Part shown: piece after piece, positions 1-7,946 of the stretch | Numbering within the stretch: the stretch's first letter is position 1 | How the letters are laid out: the number at the start of each line of letters is the position of its first letter | Assembly (NCBI GenBank): GCA_020845805.1 | Contig: JADLFD010000187.1 | Coordinates: 1 to 37,500 of the forward strand | Source: Verrucomicrobiales bacterium | GTDB lineage: Bacteria; Verrucomicrobiota; Verrucomicrobiia; Limisphaerales; CAIMTB01 | Length of the DNA: 37,500 nt | Reading direction: 5' to 3' | The notes under the pieces: generated by a model | The model's database searches: none | What the model saw: only the letters and a program-made list of their open reading frames with translations | What the model was told of the DNA's origin: nothing | Translations under genes and position numbers: made by a program

Positions 1-1
1 C

Positions 2-124
2 GCGGACTCCCCCTGGGTGCGGGTGGGTGTGTACCCGGCCGGCACTCAGAATCGTGCTATCGAAGTGAAGGAGCCCGCCGAAGGGGACGCACAGTGGTAT
101 CGGATCCGGGTGGGAAACGAGTGA
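2..124 (+). CDS. C-terminal fragment of an unidentified protein
   Basis: An open frame enters from the left edge and runs 40 codons to a TGA at 122-124. The visible end, ...QWYRIRVGNE, alternates hydrophobic and charged residues like the last beta strands of a secreted beta-sandwich domain, and resembles the common '(F/Y)YRVRVG' ends of secreted proteins in this group. That resemblance is an impression, not a domain assignment. The start and most of the gene are outside the window. It is convergent with the ABC permease at 341-2044, and an inverted repeat lies between them. It could be a chance open frame, but its position and its stop just before the repeat favour a real gene end. Confidence 0.5.
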   Translation, partial: ADSPWVRVGVYPAGTQNRAIEVKEPAEGDAQWYRIRVGNE

Positions 125-146
125 CTGTAGGGGGTCGGGGTCGGCC

Positions 147-234
147 GGCAGGAAGATGAGGGCAGGAAGATGAGCGCGCGTGCGGTTCTCCGAAGCTCTT
201 CGGTCTCGATCTTCCTGCCCCTATTTTCCTGCCC
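147..234. repeat. Imperfect inverted repeat (GGCAGGAAGATGA family)
   Basis: The left arm at 147-174 holds two copies of GGCAGGAAGATGAG. The right arm at about 209-233 holds the complement, ATCTTCCTGCCCC followed by TATTTTCCTGCC. The arms pair over about 25 bases with three mismatches around a roughly 35-base loop. The element fills the gap between two convergent genes, so it may act as a bidirectional terminator. Its built-from-repeats form looks more like a REP-type dispersed element. Repeats of this motif are, to my recollection, found in many PVC genomes. The rest of 125-340 shows nothing else I can name. Confidence 0.6.
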
Positions 235-340
235 AAATTCGGCTTCGGGGGAATCTACTGAGTATTCCCGTCGCGGTCGCTTGAGGCGTGTTCATCGAGC
301 CCAGTGCTGGCTGGCCACTCGGACCTGAGGGGAGTGGGGA

Positions 341-2044
341 TCAGGAGCGGAAAAGTTGGCCGAGGCTTTTTCCGAGCAGGCGGCTGGCCAGGAGCAGTGA
401 ACTGGCGAGGATGAGCATGCCGACCACCCCGAGGGCGCAGGCGACGCTGCCGGCGTTGGGATCGATACGGCCCATGAGCAGCCAGATCATCTTGGTGATG
501 GGGTAGAAGGATTCCTTCATCGCGAGGATGAGGCCGTCGCTGACCTCGAGCATGGCGAGGGAGAACGTGAGGATCGTTCCCGCGACGAGGTGAGCCATGA
601 CCAGGGGCAGGGTGATGCGGCGGAGCGTTCGCCAGGAGGAGGCTCCGAGGTTGGCGGAGGCTTCCTCGAGGGTGAGGCTGGTCTGTTGGAACCCGGCGTA
701 GGCGGATCGCACGATGTAGGGAAGCCGTCGGATGGCGTAACTGATGACCAGCAGGACCGTGGGATTCTCGCGCGGGTTGAGCCAGGCGGCCTTGACGTCG
801 AACGCGGCGACATAGCCGAAGGCGATGACCAGTCCTGGCAGTGCGAGGGGGAGCATGGCCACGGCGTCGAGGAGTCCCGCGAACCGGATGCGCCGACGAG
901 TGAGCACCCAGGCGATGGCCACCCCGATGACGAGGTCGAGCAGCGCGCTGAGGCTGGAATAGGTGAGACTGTTGCGGAGGCTCTGGGTGATGGTGTCCTG
1001 GGCGGCCAGCTCCCGAAAATGTTCGGAGGTGAGGGTGTCCGGGAGCACGGAGAAGAACCAGCGCCCGGCGACGGACTGGAGCAGGACCGCCAGATGCGGG
1101 AGGAGAGCGATGGCGGCGAGCGTTCCAGCGCCGAGCCAGAGGAGCAGGGTTTGGCGGGGGGTGGCGCGGGTGGTGGCACCGCTGGTGTGGCCTCGCGCGA
1201 TCATGGCATGACTGCGCCCGGCGAGAAACCGCTTGGAGACCAGGAAGAGTGCCAGGGTCAGGAACACCACTGAGACCACCATGGCGTAGCCGAGCGGGTT
1301 GGTGTTGATCTCGACCAGCGAGTCAAAGATCAGGACCGGCACACTGGCCGAGTAGCCGAAGATGAGGGGCGTGCCGAGGTCGGTGAAGGACCAGATAAAG
1401 ACGATGATCGCGCCGGCGAACCAGCCGGGGAGGAGGAGCGGGAGGGTGATGGTACGGAACTGGCGCCAGGGCGTGGCGCCCAGATTCTGGGCGGCCTCGC
1501 GCAAGGCGGGGTCAATGCCGGCGAGGGCGGCCGAGACGTTCAGGTACATGACCGGGTAGAGGCTGAGCACCTGGAGCACGACGATGCCCCAGAAGCCGCC
1601 GGAGCCCAGCCAGTCCAGGGGACGCGCCGGATCGTTGAGTCCGAACTCGGTGAGCAGAAGGTTGAGCGAACCGTAGCGGGCGAGGAGTTGTTTGAGGCCG
1701 ATGGCGCCGACGAACGGCGGCATGATCAAAGGCACCAGCAACAGTCCGTTCAGCAGGGTTTGACCGCGGAACGCGTAGCGCGTGAGGAAGTGGGCGAGGG
1801 GCAGCGTGAGCAGGGTGGTCAGCAGCGTGGTGAGTGAGGCGAGCAGCGTGCTGTTGATCATGGCCTGCACCGCCAGCGGGTTTTCCGCCGCCTGCACGAA
1901 ATAGCGCAGCGTGAAGCGTCCCTCCACGAGGAAGGCCTCCCGGAGCATGTAGCCCACCGGGTAGAGGAGAAACACGCCGAAGAACGCGGCCAGACCCAGC
2001 ACGATTAGGGCCGTTCCCGGCGTGAGACGTCGCGTGGGCTCCAT
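341..2044 (-). CDS. ABC transporter permease, two fused membrane domains (iron/phosphonate type)
   Basis: This is a 567-aa inner-membrane permease with two binding-protein-dependent transport domains in one chain, the layout of Fe(III) (FbpB/AfuB-like) and 2-aminoethylphosphonate permeases. Each half has several hydrophobic segments and an EAA loop for contact with the ATPase: EAAQNLGATPWRQF in the first half and EEASANLGASSWRTL in the second. About 12 membrane spans are expected. ATG at 2044 is the clear start, just before the first hydrophobic helix. It lies 59 bases downstream of the PQQ-propeller gene on the same strand. No ATPase or periplasmic binding protein gene is present here, so the substrate cannot be read from context. 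Family assignment is firm; iron as substrate is only the most common case. Confidence 0.88.
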   Translation of the reverse strand: MEPTRRLTPGTALIVLGLAAFFGVFLLYPVGYMLREAFLVEGRFTLRYFVQAAENPLAVQAMINSTLLASLTTLLTTLLTLPLAHFLTRYAFRGQTLLNGLLLVPLIMPPFVGAIGLKQLLARYGSLNLLLTEFGLNDPARPLDWLGSGGFWGIVVLQVLSLYPVMYLNVSAALAGIDPALREAAQNLGATPWRQFRTITLPLLLPGWFAGAIIVFIWSFTDLGTPLIFGYSASVPVLIFDSLVEINTNPLGYAMVVSVVFLTLALFLVSKRFLAGRSHAMIARGHTSGATTRATPRQTLLLWLGAGTLAAIALLPHLAVLLQSVAGRWFFSVLPDTLTSEHFRELAAQDTITQSLRNSLTYSSLSALLDLVIGVAIAWVLTRRRIRFAGLLDAVAMLPLALPGLVIAFGYVAAFDVKAAWLNPRENPTVLLVISYAIRRLPYIVRSAYAGFQQTSLTLEEASANLGASSWRTLRRITLPLVMAHLVAGTILTFSLAMLEVSDGLILAMKESFYPITKMIWLLMGRIDPNAGSVACALGVVGMLILASSLLLASRLLGKSLGQLFRS

Positions 2045-2103
2045 CGCCGCGGACTCTGGCCCGAGGCGGCGGCGGACTCAACCGATGAAGTCGGCCCCGC
2101 GCG

Positions 2104-3492
2104 CTACTCTCCCGACAGGCAGTACAAGGCTCGGTGGCCGCGGAGCAGGAGGTCCTTGCCCACCGCGGCGGGCGACGCGTCGAACCGGTCCTCGAGGGCA
2201 TTGACGCTGAGGATCTCGAGCTGGGGAGCGTGTCGGATCACCGCCGTCTTGCCGTCGCGCCCGACCAGGTAGACACGGCCGGCGGCCGTGATCGGAGAGG
2301 CATAGACGCCGAACACGCCTTCGATGCGCGCGGCCTCGAAGTCCGGTCGGCCGGACCGGGCGTCGAGCCGGGACAGCGTGGCGTTATTGCCGGCCACGAA
2401 GTAGAGGGTGTCCTCCAGGAGGATGGGGGACGGCACGTAGGGTGTGCCGCGGTCATGGCGCCAGCGGATGGCCTCCGTGCCGGTCAGGTCTCCACTGCCG
2501 CCGAGGCGGATGGCGAGCAACGCGTTGCCGCGGTGGCCGCACACGGCATAGAAGGTATCCAGGGAGACCACGGGCGACGCGACGACATTCGGGAACAGAC
2601 CGGCGCATTCCCAGAGCGGCTTGCCGGTGGCGAGGTCGTAACTGCGGATTCGGTTCGGGGCGGTGAGCACCACCTCGGTGCGACCTGGGCGGTCGATGAT
2701 CAAGGGGGTGGACCAGGTGGTAGGTTCATCGCGCTGCTGGCGCCAGAGCTCGCGTCCGGTATCGCGGTGGAGAGCGACGACGAAGTCCTCGCCTTCATGG
2801 TCCCAGGGCACGACCACCGTCTGTCCGTGCAAGGCGGGGGAAGCGCCTTCGCCGAAGTTGTTGCGAGTGCGCATCTGGCCCAGGCGCACCTTCCATTTCA
2901 CTCCGCCGGAAAGGTCCAGGGCGTAGACCCCGCGGGATCCAAAGGAGGCGACGAGGGTTTCTCCGTCGGTCACAGGTGACGAGGAGGCGAATCCATGGTC
3001 GCGGTGATGACCTTCGTGCGGGATCTCCTCGGTCAGGGTCCGGGTCCAGGAAATCGCGCCGGTGGATCGGCTGAGGGCGATGACCTGGAAGGCATAGGGC
3101 GCGGTCGGCGCTTCACTGCGAGGTGCGTTGCCGGGGGCGGGCGGGGGGCTCCCGGCGGGGGCGGGAAGCGGGGTTTTCGTGTCGCCGGCGGTATTGACTG
3201 CGGTCAGGAGGTACACCGTGTCCTTCACCAGGATGGGGGTGGAGGTTCCGAAGCCGGGGATGGAGGTTTTCCAGCGCACGTTTTTCGATTCACTCCAGGT
3301 GAGGGGCGGAGTGGCCTCCGGGGCCACTCCGGTGCCGAGCGGACCGCGCCACTGCGGCCAGTCGCCGGCGGGGGCGGGGGCAGCGGTGACCAAGCCTGCG
3401 AGCTTGAAGGTGAGGGTCAGCGCGAGGAGCGACATCTGGCGCGGGGAGGGGGCAGGCAAAGCGTGACAGAAGCGCGGTAAGGCCGGGCACAT
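2104..3492 (-). CDS. Secreted PQQ-binding-like beta-propeller protein
   Basis: This 462-aa protein is built from repeated beta-propeller blades of the quinoprotein/BamB type, seen as 'W...G.LW', 'G.VYALD' and 'ASPV' blade ends across the whole length. The mature N-terminus begins GDWPQWRGPLGTGV, typical of the large PQQ-like families in Planctomycetes and Verrucomicrobiota. A hydrophobic signal peptide lies at about residues 20-42. A second ATG at 3435 gives a neater signal sequence (MSLLALTLTFKLAG...) and may be the true start. A Pro/Ala-rich linker interrupts one early loop. The propeller fold does not show a catalytic role, and I see no evidence that it binds PQQ; such proteins can be scaffolds or assembly factors. 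It follows gspK after about 90 bases on the same strand and may be co-transcribed. Confidence 0.82.
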   Translation of the reverse strand: MCPALPRFCHALPAPSPRQMSLLALTLTFKLAGLVTAAPAPAGDWPQWRGPLGTGVAPEATPPLTWSESKNVRWKTSIPGFGTSTPILVKDTVYLLTAVNTAGDTKTPLPAPAGSPPPAPGNAPRSEAPTAPYAFQVIALSRSTGAISWTRTLTEEIPHEGHHRDHGFASSSPVTDGETLVASFGSRGVYALDLSGGVKWKVRLGQMRTRNNFGEGASPALHGQTVVVPWDHEGEDFVVALHRDTGRELWRQQRDEPTTWSTPLIIDRPGRTEVVLTAPNRIRSYDLATGKPLWECAGLFPNVVASPVVSLDTFYAVCGHRGNALLAIRLGGSGDLTGTEAIRWRHDRGTPYVPSPILLEDTLYFVAGNNATLSRLDARSGRPDFEAARIEGVFGVYASPITAAGRVYLVGRDGKTAVIRHAPQLEILSVNALEDRFDASPAAVGKDLLLRGHRALYCLSGE

Positions 3493-3584
3493 GCCAGCTC
3501 CAGACTCCGGCCGGGCAGGGAGAGGTTACACAAACTCCGCGCCGGAGAAGCGGGGTCGCTCGAGGGTCACCGCGGACAGGGGCG

Positions 3585-4667
3585 TCAGAGCGCGTGCAGG
3601 AACAGCAGGGTGATGTCGCGCTGGCTGCGGCGGTCGAGGAGGGCGCGGTACCGGCGCACGTAACCGGAGATGTCGCAGGTGATGATCACCTCGAACGTGC
3701 GGCTGCGGACGGTGAAGTAGGAGAGGATGCGCTGGCGTTCTTCCGGGTTGTCGATGGGGATGGGGATCTGCGCGGGGGACCGGAAGGGCATATCGTCGTC
3801 GGTGCCGTCGGAGCCGTCCGGGCCACGGCGAGCCTGGAGGATGAAACTGGCGGTGATATCGTCGAGTCCGGCGAGTTGGAGGGTGCGTTCGGAACAGGTG
3901 TTGATGTTGACCTGCGGAGCGGACACGGAGGCGAAGAGATCATGGAAGCCCTCGGTGATGTAGGGCGTTTCGTCGAGGTGCGCGAGCGCTCCGGGAGCGG
4001 CGACGGGTTGGTCACGGACGACATTGGTGGAGCCGGATCCCCAATAGATTTCCGGGGTCATTCCCTTGATGAGGAGGAGTTCGCTGAGATCGTCGATGGG
4101 CCCGTTCTTGGCGTAGTAGGGCGGGTCGAGGCGCAGGTAGAAATCCTCGGACTCGGCGCCATTGATGCCTGGATCGTGGTCGGTATCGCGCCAGTCGAGG
4201 ATGGAATCGACGATGGTACCGTGGGCGCTGGCATCGACATTGATGAGGGCCAGCGCGTAGCCGAGCACGAAGCGGTCGGCGTTATTGATGTTGAAGCGTC
4301 GTTCCTGATCGGTGATCTGGATGGCGAAGCGGCCGTGGCCGAGGATGTTGTCGGTGAGCGAGATTCCGGCCAGCACGTCATTGGTGATGGCGGCCGTGCC
4401 GCCGGCCCATTTTTGGTTGAGGGCATCGTACATGCGGCCCTCGGGCGAGAGCAGTTCCTGGGCGAGCACGTACCGCGCGAGTTCGACCCCGGAGCGTGCG
4501 AGCCATTCCATTTCGGCGTCGTTCTCGTAGTTCTGGGCGAGGCGCGATTCCACCTTCATCGAGTAGGTGAAGCCGGCGACGATGGCCGTGAGAATGATGA
4601 TCGCGCCCATCACCAGGATGAGGGCGACGCCGGACTCCGAGGTTCGCGAGGGGGCGCGGACTTTCAT
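3585..4667 (-). CDS. gspK: Type II secretion minor pseudopilin GspK-like
   Basis: This 360-aa protein starts at ATG 4667, which overlaps the gspJ stop (ATGA), so translation is probably coupled. The open frame continues upstream inside gspJ but that part is not protein-like. The N-terminus has a prepilin signal, ESGVALILVMGAIIILTAI, lacking the Glu at +5, as is usual for GspK. The large globular region contains 'DQERRFNINNADRF' and 'ILDWRDTDHDPGINGAESEDF', matching the GspK helix-hairpin-helix-like segment that caps the pseudopilus tip. A further 'VNINTCSERTLQLAGLDDITASFILQARRG' stretch is typical of the same family. It should sit at the tip of a pseudopilus with GspI and GspJ. It is the last gene of the gspFHIJK run. 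Confidence 0.85.
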   Translation of the reverse strand: MKVRAPSRTSESGVALILVMGAIIILTAIVAGFTYSMKVESRLAQNYENDAEMEWLARSGVELARYVLAQELLSPEGRMYDALNQKWAGGTAAITNDVLAGISLTDNILGHGRFAIQITDQERRFNINNADRFVLGYALALINVDASAHGTIVDSILDWRDTDHDPGINGAESEDFYLRLDPPYYAKNGPIDDLSELLLIKGMTPEIYWGSGSTNVVRDQPVAAPGALAHLDETPYITEGFHDLFASVSAPQVNINTCSERTLQLAGLDDITASFILQARRGPDGSDGTDDDMPFRSPAQIPIPIDNPEERQRILSYFTVRSRTFEVIITCDISGYVRRYRALLDRRSQRDITLLFLHAL

Positions 4668-5509
4668 GGCGTGGTGCGGCCGCCGGTGCCGGGGTTGAGG
4701 GGCGGCGCGTTTGGGTCCCCGGGGTTGTTCGGGTTGGGCACCGCGTTGGTGGCGTTGCGATTGGGGAGGCGTGGCACGACGCGTCCCTGCAGTTCCACCG
4801 GAACCGGGGACGCGGAGAGCGCGACTGTTTGGACCTGAACCGCCTGGGGTTTGGATGGGTCCCCGCCGCGTTCGCCCACGCCGATGAGGAAGCGCACTAC
4901 CGAAGGCAATTGATTGGAGGAGGTCCATTCGGCGAGCCACTCCCCGCGGCGCGCGTCCCAGAACTCGAGCAGGAAATCCGTGACCTCGTTGGCGAGGGTG
5001 ATGGGATAATCGGTGTCGAAGGCGTTGGTGGCGAGCAGCAGCGGGTACTGGCGCATGACGAGGTTTGGGTACCCGTTGGTTCCGTTCTCGACCTCGAAGG
5101 TGACGCGGCGCAGGGATTGATCGCCGAACATGCCGCTGCCGGGAAAGGAATCGGGCAGGTGCGACGCGACGCTGAGGTAGGCGAACTGGCCGCTGGTGTC
5201 CGCCACGAACGCGTAGAAGGGCTGGTTCTGCTGGAACACCTGGACTCCCTCGATGGCGTCCTGCAGGGCCAGCGTGGCGATGCGTGAGCGTTGGGCGTGG
5301 AGGGCGGCCTTATCCGCCGCCTGCTTGGAGCGAAGGATGGCGATCCAGGTCGAGTAGATGACCGCCAGGACCATCATCAGGATCCCGAGCGCGAGCATCA
5401 CCTCGAGCAGGGTGAAGGCGAGTTCTGGTGTCCGGCCTGGCGCCAGGCGGGCGGAGGCGTGAGCGGTACGCCGGGGTGGAGCGCCCGGGGTGGAACGACG
5501 TGAGCGCAT
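4664..5509 (-). CDS. gspJ: Type II secretion minor pseudopilin GspJ-like
   Basis: This 281-aa protein has a class III (prepilin) N-terminal signal: about 30 basic and polar residues, then AFTLLEVMLALGILMMVLAVIY. The Glu at +5 is present. The residue before the cleavage site is Ala rather than the usual Gly. ATG at 5509 shares one base with the gspI stop (TGATG); an in-frame TTG one codon earlier is less likely. The C-terminal domain has the length and strand pattern of GspJ. It ends in an unusual tail rich in Asn, Pro and Gly that is probably disordered. It is expected to form the tip complex with GspI and GspK. Confidence 0.8.
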   Translation of the reverse strand: MRSRRSTPGAPPRRTAHASARLAPGRTPELAFTLLEVMLALGILMMVLAVIYSTWIAILRSKQAADKAALHAQRSRIATLALQDAIEGVQVFQQNQPFYAFVADTSGQFAYLSVASHLPDSFPGSGMFGDQSLRRVTFEVENGTNGYPNLVMRQYPLLLATNAFDTDYPITLANEVTDFLLEFWDARRGEWLAEWTSSNQLPSVVRFLIGVGERGGDPSKPQAVQVQTVALSASPVPVELQGRVVPRLPNRNATNAVPNPNNPGDPNAPPLNPGTGGRTTP

Positions 5510-5949
5510 CAACGCCCTCCTCCCACGCGGGTGGAGCCGCCGCCCGCGCGGGTGGCGGAATCGGGTCGGAACAGCAGGATGACGAGTTCGGAGTCCGGTT
5601 CACGTTCGCGTTGGCGGTAGACTTCGAAGCGCACCTCGTAGAGGCCATTGGTCCCGACCATGGTGATTTCGCGGCGCCACTCGTGATTGGGGTGGAGATC
5701 GCCGAAGTCCCCGGATTCCGAGCCTTCCTCCAGCCGGTTGGTGAGCGAGATTTCCGCGGCCAGGCTGCTGGCGTCCACGGAGGTGTGCTGCAGCGCGCGC
5801 GCGATGCGCAGGTTGGTGGAGGTGATTTGCAGCAGGACGAAGGTGATGCCGAAGAGGAGGGCCATGGCCAGGGACACCTCCAGCAGCGTGAATCCGCGGC
5901 GCAGGGTGGTGGCGCGGGGGAGGAGAGGGCGAGGGGAGGGGAGCCTCAT
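5509..5949 (-). CDS. gspI: Type II secretion minor pseudopilin GspI-like
   Basis: This 146-aa protein has a textbook prepilin signal, RRGFTLLEVSLAMALL, with Gly at -1, Phe at +1 and Glu at +5, then a hydrophobic helix. GspI proteins are about 120-140 aa, so the length fits. The C-terminal third has the short beta region (REITMVGTNGLYEVRFEVY) expected of this subunit, then a Gly/Arg-rich end. It follows gspH with a four-base gap and shares its stop with the gspJ start. Assignment to GspI rather than another minor pseudopilin rests on order (F-H-I-J-K) and size more than on a diagnostic residue. Confidence 0.78.
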   Translation of the reverse strand: MRLPSPRPLLPRATTLRRGFTLLEVSLAMALLFGITFVLLQITSTNLRIARALQHTSVDASSLAAEISLTNRLEEGSESGDFGDLHPNHEWRREITMVGTNGLYEVRFEVYRQREREPDSELVILLFRPDSATRAGGGSTRVGGGR

Positions 5950-5953
5950 GGGA

Positions 5954-6532
5954 TCAGCGCATGATCTCCAGGCGCGGGATGGCGGTGACCACCTCGAGGC
6001 TGATCTTGCGCCAGGCGGTGGAGCCGACGCGCAGGACGATGGTGAACTCGTCGCAGGTGCCGTTGGGATGGAACCGCACGTGGGCCATCTCCTCGTCCTT
6101 CATCTCGGTGAAATTGACGTCGAGCAGCTCGATGGAGACCGATTCATCGAGCGTGCCGAAGAACGGCTTGGGGGCGTTGGCGGTGAGCCCTCGGCGGGGC
6201 GGGGCGGGGACGTCGGGATCGGCGAGGCCTCCGGCCAGGTCGCTGGTGCCGGACGCGGGGGAGCGGCGCGGCATGGTGAGGGACGAGTGGCCTGGCTGGA
6301 CGGAGAAGGTGCGTTCGCGCGGGGCGATGACCAGGTCGGTGGTGGCATTATTGAGGATGGCCATGGTGCGCGCGTTGCGGCAGGCGTCCTCCACCACATG
6401 CACCGCCTGGTAGACCGCATCGCGGTGCATGGTTTTTTTGACGAAGGGAATGCTGATGGCCATGACCATGGCCGCCATGCCGACCACGATCATCACCTCG
6501 AGGAGGGTGAAGGCGCGGGTGTGGCGTTGCAT
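5954..6532 (-). CDS. gspH: Type II secretion pseudopilin GspH-like
   Basis: This 192-aa protein starts at ATG 6532, which shares a base with the gspF stop (TGATG). The N-terminus is MQRHTRAFTLLEVMIVVGMAAM, a very short leader followed by the prepilin motif, with Ala instead of Gly at -1 and Glu at +5. The soluble domain contains 'CRNARTMAILNNATTDLVI' and 'VRFHPNGTCDEFTIVLR', which matches the GspH/FimT fold ('R..A..L....A' helix and 'F.P.G....' strand). A Pro-rich loop of about 35 residues separates the helix from the later strands. The role is a minor pseudopilin below the tip complex. A FimT-like or general GspG-type pilin is an alternative. Confidence 0.78.
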   Translation of the reverse strand: MQRHTRAFTLLEVMIVVGMAAMVMAISIPFVKKTMHRDAVYQAVHVVEDACRNARTMAILNNATTDLVIAPRERTFSVQPGHSSLTMPRRSPASGTSDLAGGLADPDVPAPPRRGLTANAPKPFFGTLDESVSIELLDVNFTEMKDEEMAHVRFHPNGTCDEFTIVLRVGSTAWRKISLEVVTAIPRLEIMR

Positions 6533-7809
6533 CAGCGGTTCAGGTTCTGCGTGATGGAGAACATGGCGGACACCACGCTGAAGAGGAGGAAGCCGACCCC
6601 GACCGCCATGGTGATGATCATGGCGGGTTCGATGAGGTTGGTGAGGACGCGCAGCTGGATGGAGAGTTCGCTCTCGTAGGTGCCGGCCAGATTCTCGAGC
6701 GAGCCCGGGACATCGCCGGTGTCCTCGCCGATGCGGATCAGGTCGATCATCAGCTGGGGAAAGACTTTCGACCGCGCCAGGGGTTGAGCGATGGTTTTCC
6801 CGTCGGTGACCTCCTCGCGGGTTTTGGCGATGGCCTCCTTGAGCACCACGTTGGGCATGATGGATTCGCTGATCTTGAGCGCGGTCAGGACCGGGACCCC
6901 GTTGGAAAGCAGTGTGGAGAGCGTACGGCAGAACTGTCCGAACAGGTGCAGGCGGATGACCTTGCCCACCACGGGTGCGTTGAGTTTCCAGCGATCGAGC
7001 GTGCGTCGTCCGGAGGGTGTGGCGCGGTAGCGGTTGAGGATGACCCAGGTGGCGATGACCAGGAGGAGGAGGAGCCACCAGTATTGGCTGAAGAAGTTGC
7101 TCAGGCTGATGACCATCATGGTGGAGGTGGGCAGCTTGGACTCCATGCCATCGAAGATGGTCATGAACTTGGGCAGCATCACCGCCATGAAGAAGACGAT
7201 CACCGCGAGTCCGACCAGGGCCACGATCGACGGGTAGATCATCGCCGAGGTGAACTTGGACTGCACCTCGGCGAAACGTTCGTAGTGTGCGCCGAGGCGG
7301 CGCAGCACGTCGACGAGCGAGCCGCTCTGTTCGCCGGCGCGCACCATGTTCACGAACAGGTCGGAGAACACGCGGTTCTGGCGCGACATGGAGTCGGACA
7401 GCGACTTGCCCTCCATGACGTCCTGCTTGAGCTGCCGGCTGACGTCGGAGGGGATGCCCTTGGTTTCCAGGTGCGTCATGCTGTTGAGCGCGACGGTGAG
7501 GGGCATGCCGGACTTGAGAAGATTGGCGAGCTGTTGGCTGAAGGTGCCCAGCTCCTGCATCTTGGGTTTGCGCTGTCGCCGCACCAGGGCGCGGAGGGCA
7601 GGAGGAAGCCAGCCGCCCCGGGTGTCGGCGCTCCCCGCGGCGGGGCGGCCCGGTTTGCGGGTATCGACAGGAGCCCCGCCTTGCACCGAGACCGGGAACA
7701 GGCCGGAGCGCTCGAGTTGCACGAGGGCGGTGGCGCGGTCGGGTACGTCCAGGACCCCCTGAACCACTTCGCCGCTGCGACGTCTTGCCTTGTACGAGAA
7801 TTGCGCCAT
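6532..7809 (-). CDS. gspF: Type II secretion inner-membrane platform protein GspF
   Basis: This 425-aa polytopic protein has two T2SSF domains at roughly residues 80-205 and 285-405. Each has the conserved 'F...L..LL..G.P...AL' start ('FSQQLANLLKSGMPLTVAL', then 'FCRTLSTLLSNGVPVLTAL') and a later '(A/I)GE.(S/T)G' element ('AGEQSGSL', 'IGEDTGDV'). Three membrane segments are clear. The N-terminal MAQFSYKARRRSGEVVQGVL is the standard GspF/PilC beginning. It supports ATG 7809, which has a GAGGA ribosome-binding site seven bases upstream, over an earlier in-frame TTG. GspF couples the cytoplasmic ATPase GspE to pseudopilus growth. No gspE, gspD or gspG is nearby. Confidence 0.92.
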   Translation of the reverse strand: MAQFSYKARRRSGEVVQGVLDVPDRATALVQLERSGLFPVSVQGGAPVDTRKPGRPAAGSADTRGGWLPPALRALVRRQRKPKMQELGTFSQQLANLLKSGMPLTVALNSMTHLETKGIPSDVSRQLKQDVMEGKSLSDSMSRQNRVFSDLFVNMVRAGEQSGSLVDVLRRLGAHYERFAEVQSKFTSAMIYPSIVALVGLAVIVFFMAVMLPKFMTIFDGMESKLPTSTMMVISLSNFFSQYWWLLLLLVIATWVILNRYRATPSGRRTLDRWKLNAPVVGKVIRLHLFGQFCRTLSTLLSNGVPVLTALKISESIMPNVVLKEAIAKTREEVTDGKTIAQPLARSKVFPQLMIDLIRIGEDTGDVPGSLENLAGTYESELSIQLRVLTNLIEPAMIITMAVGVGFLLFSVVSAMFSITQNLNR

Positions 7810-7919
7810 CCGAGGGTCCTCAATCAATCAACCAACTGGCTTTACTTCAAACCCGGCTGCCGTCCGAAGTTGCGCGGCGCGCGGGGAGAGTGCGAGAGCG
7901 CAGGTATGAACGTGGGCGA

Positions 7920-7935
7920 ACCGCGGCACCGCGGT
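7920..7935 (-). terminator. GC-rich hairpin just after larE
   Basis: ACCGCGG-CA-CCGCGGT forms a perfect seven-base-pair stem, 11 bases past the larE stop codon. No T tract follows, so it may be a weak or factor-assisted terminator, a pause or RNA-stability hairpin, or chance in GC-rich DNA. It lies in the 137-base gap between larE and gspF, both on the minus strand. Confidence 0.3.
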
Positions 7936-7946
7936 GGGAAAGGGGA

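Noticed and set aside
4668-4940. N-terminal extension of the GspK frame inside gspJ
   Set aside because: It is Arg/Pro/Gln-rich with no homology-like pattern, and the prepilin signal starts at ATG 4667, coupled to the gspJ stop.
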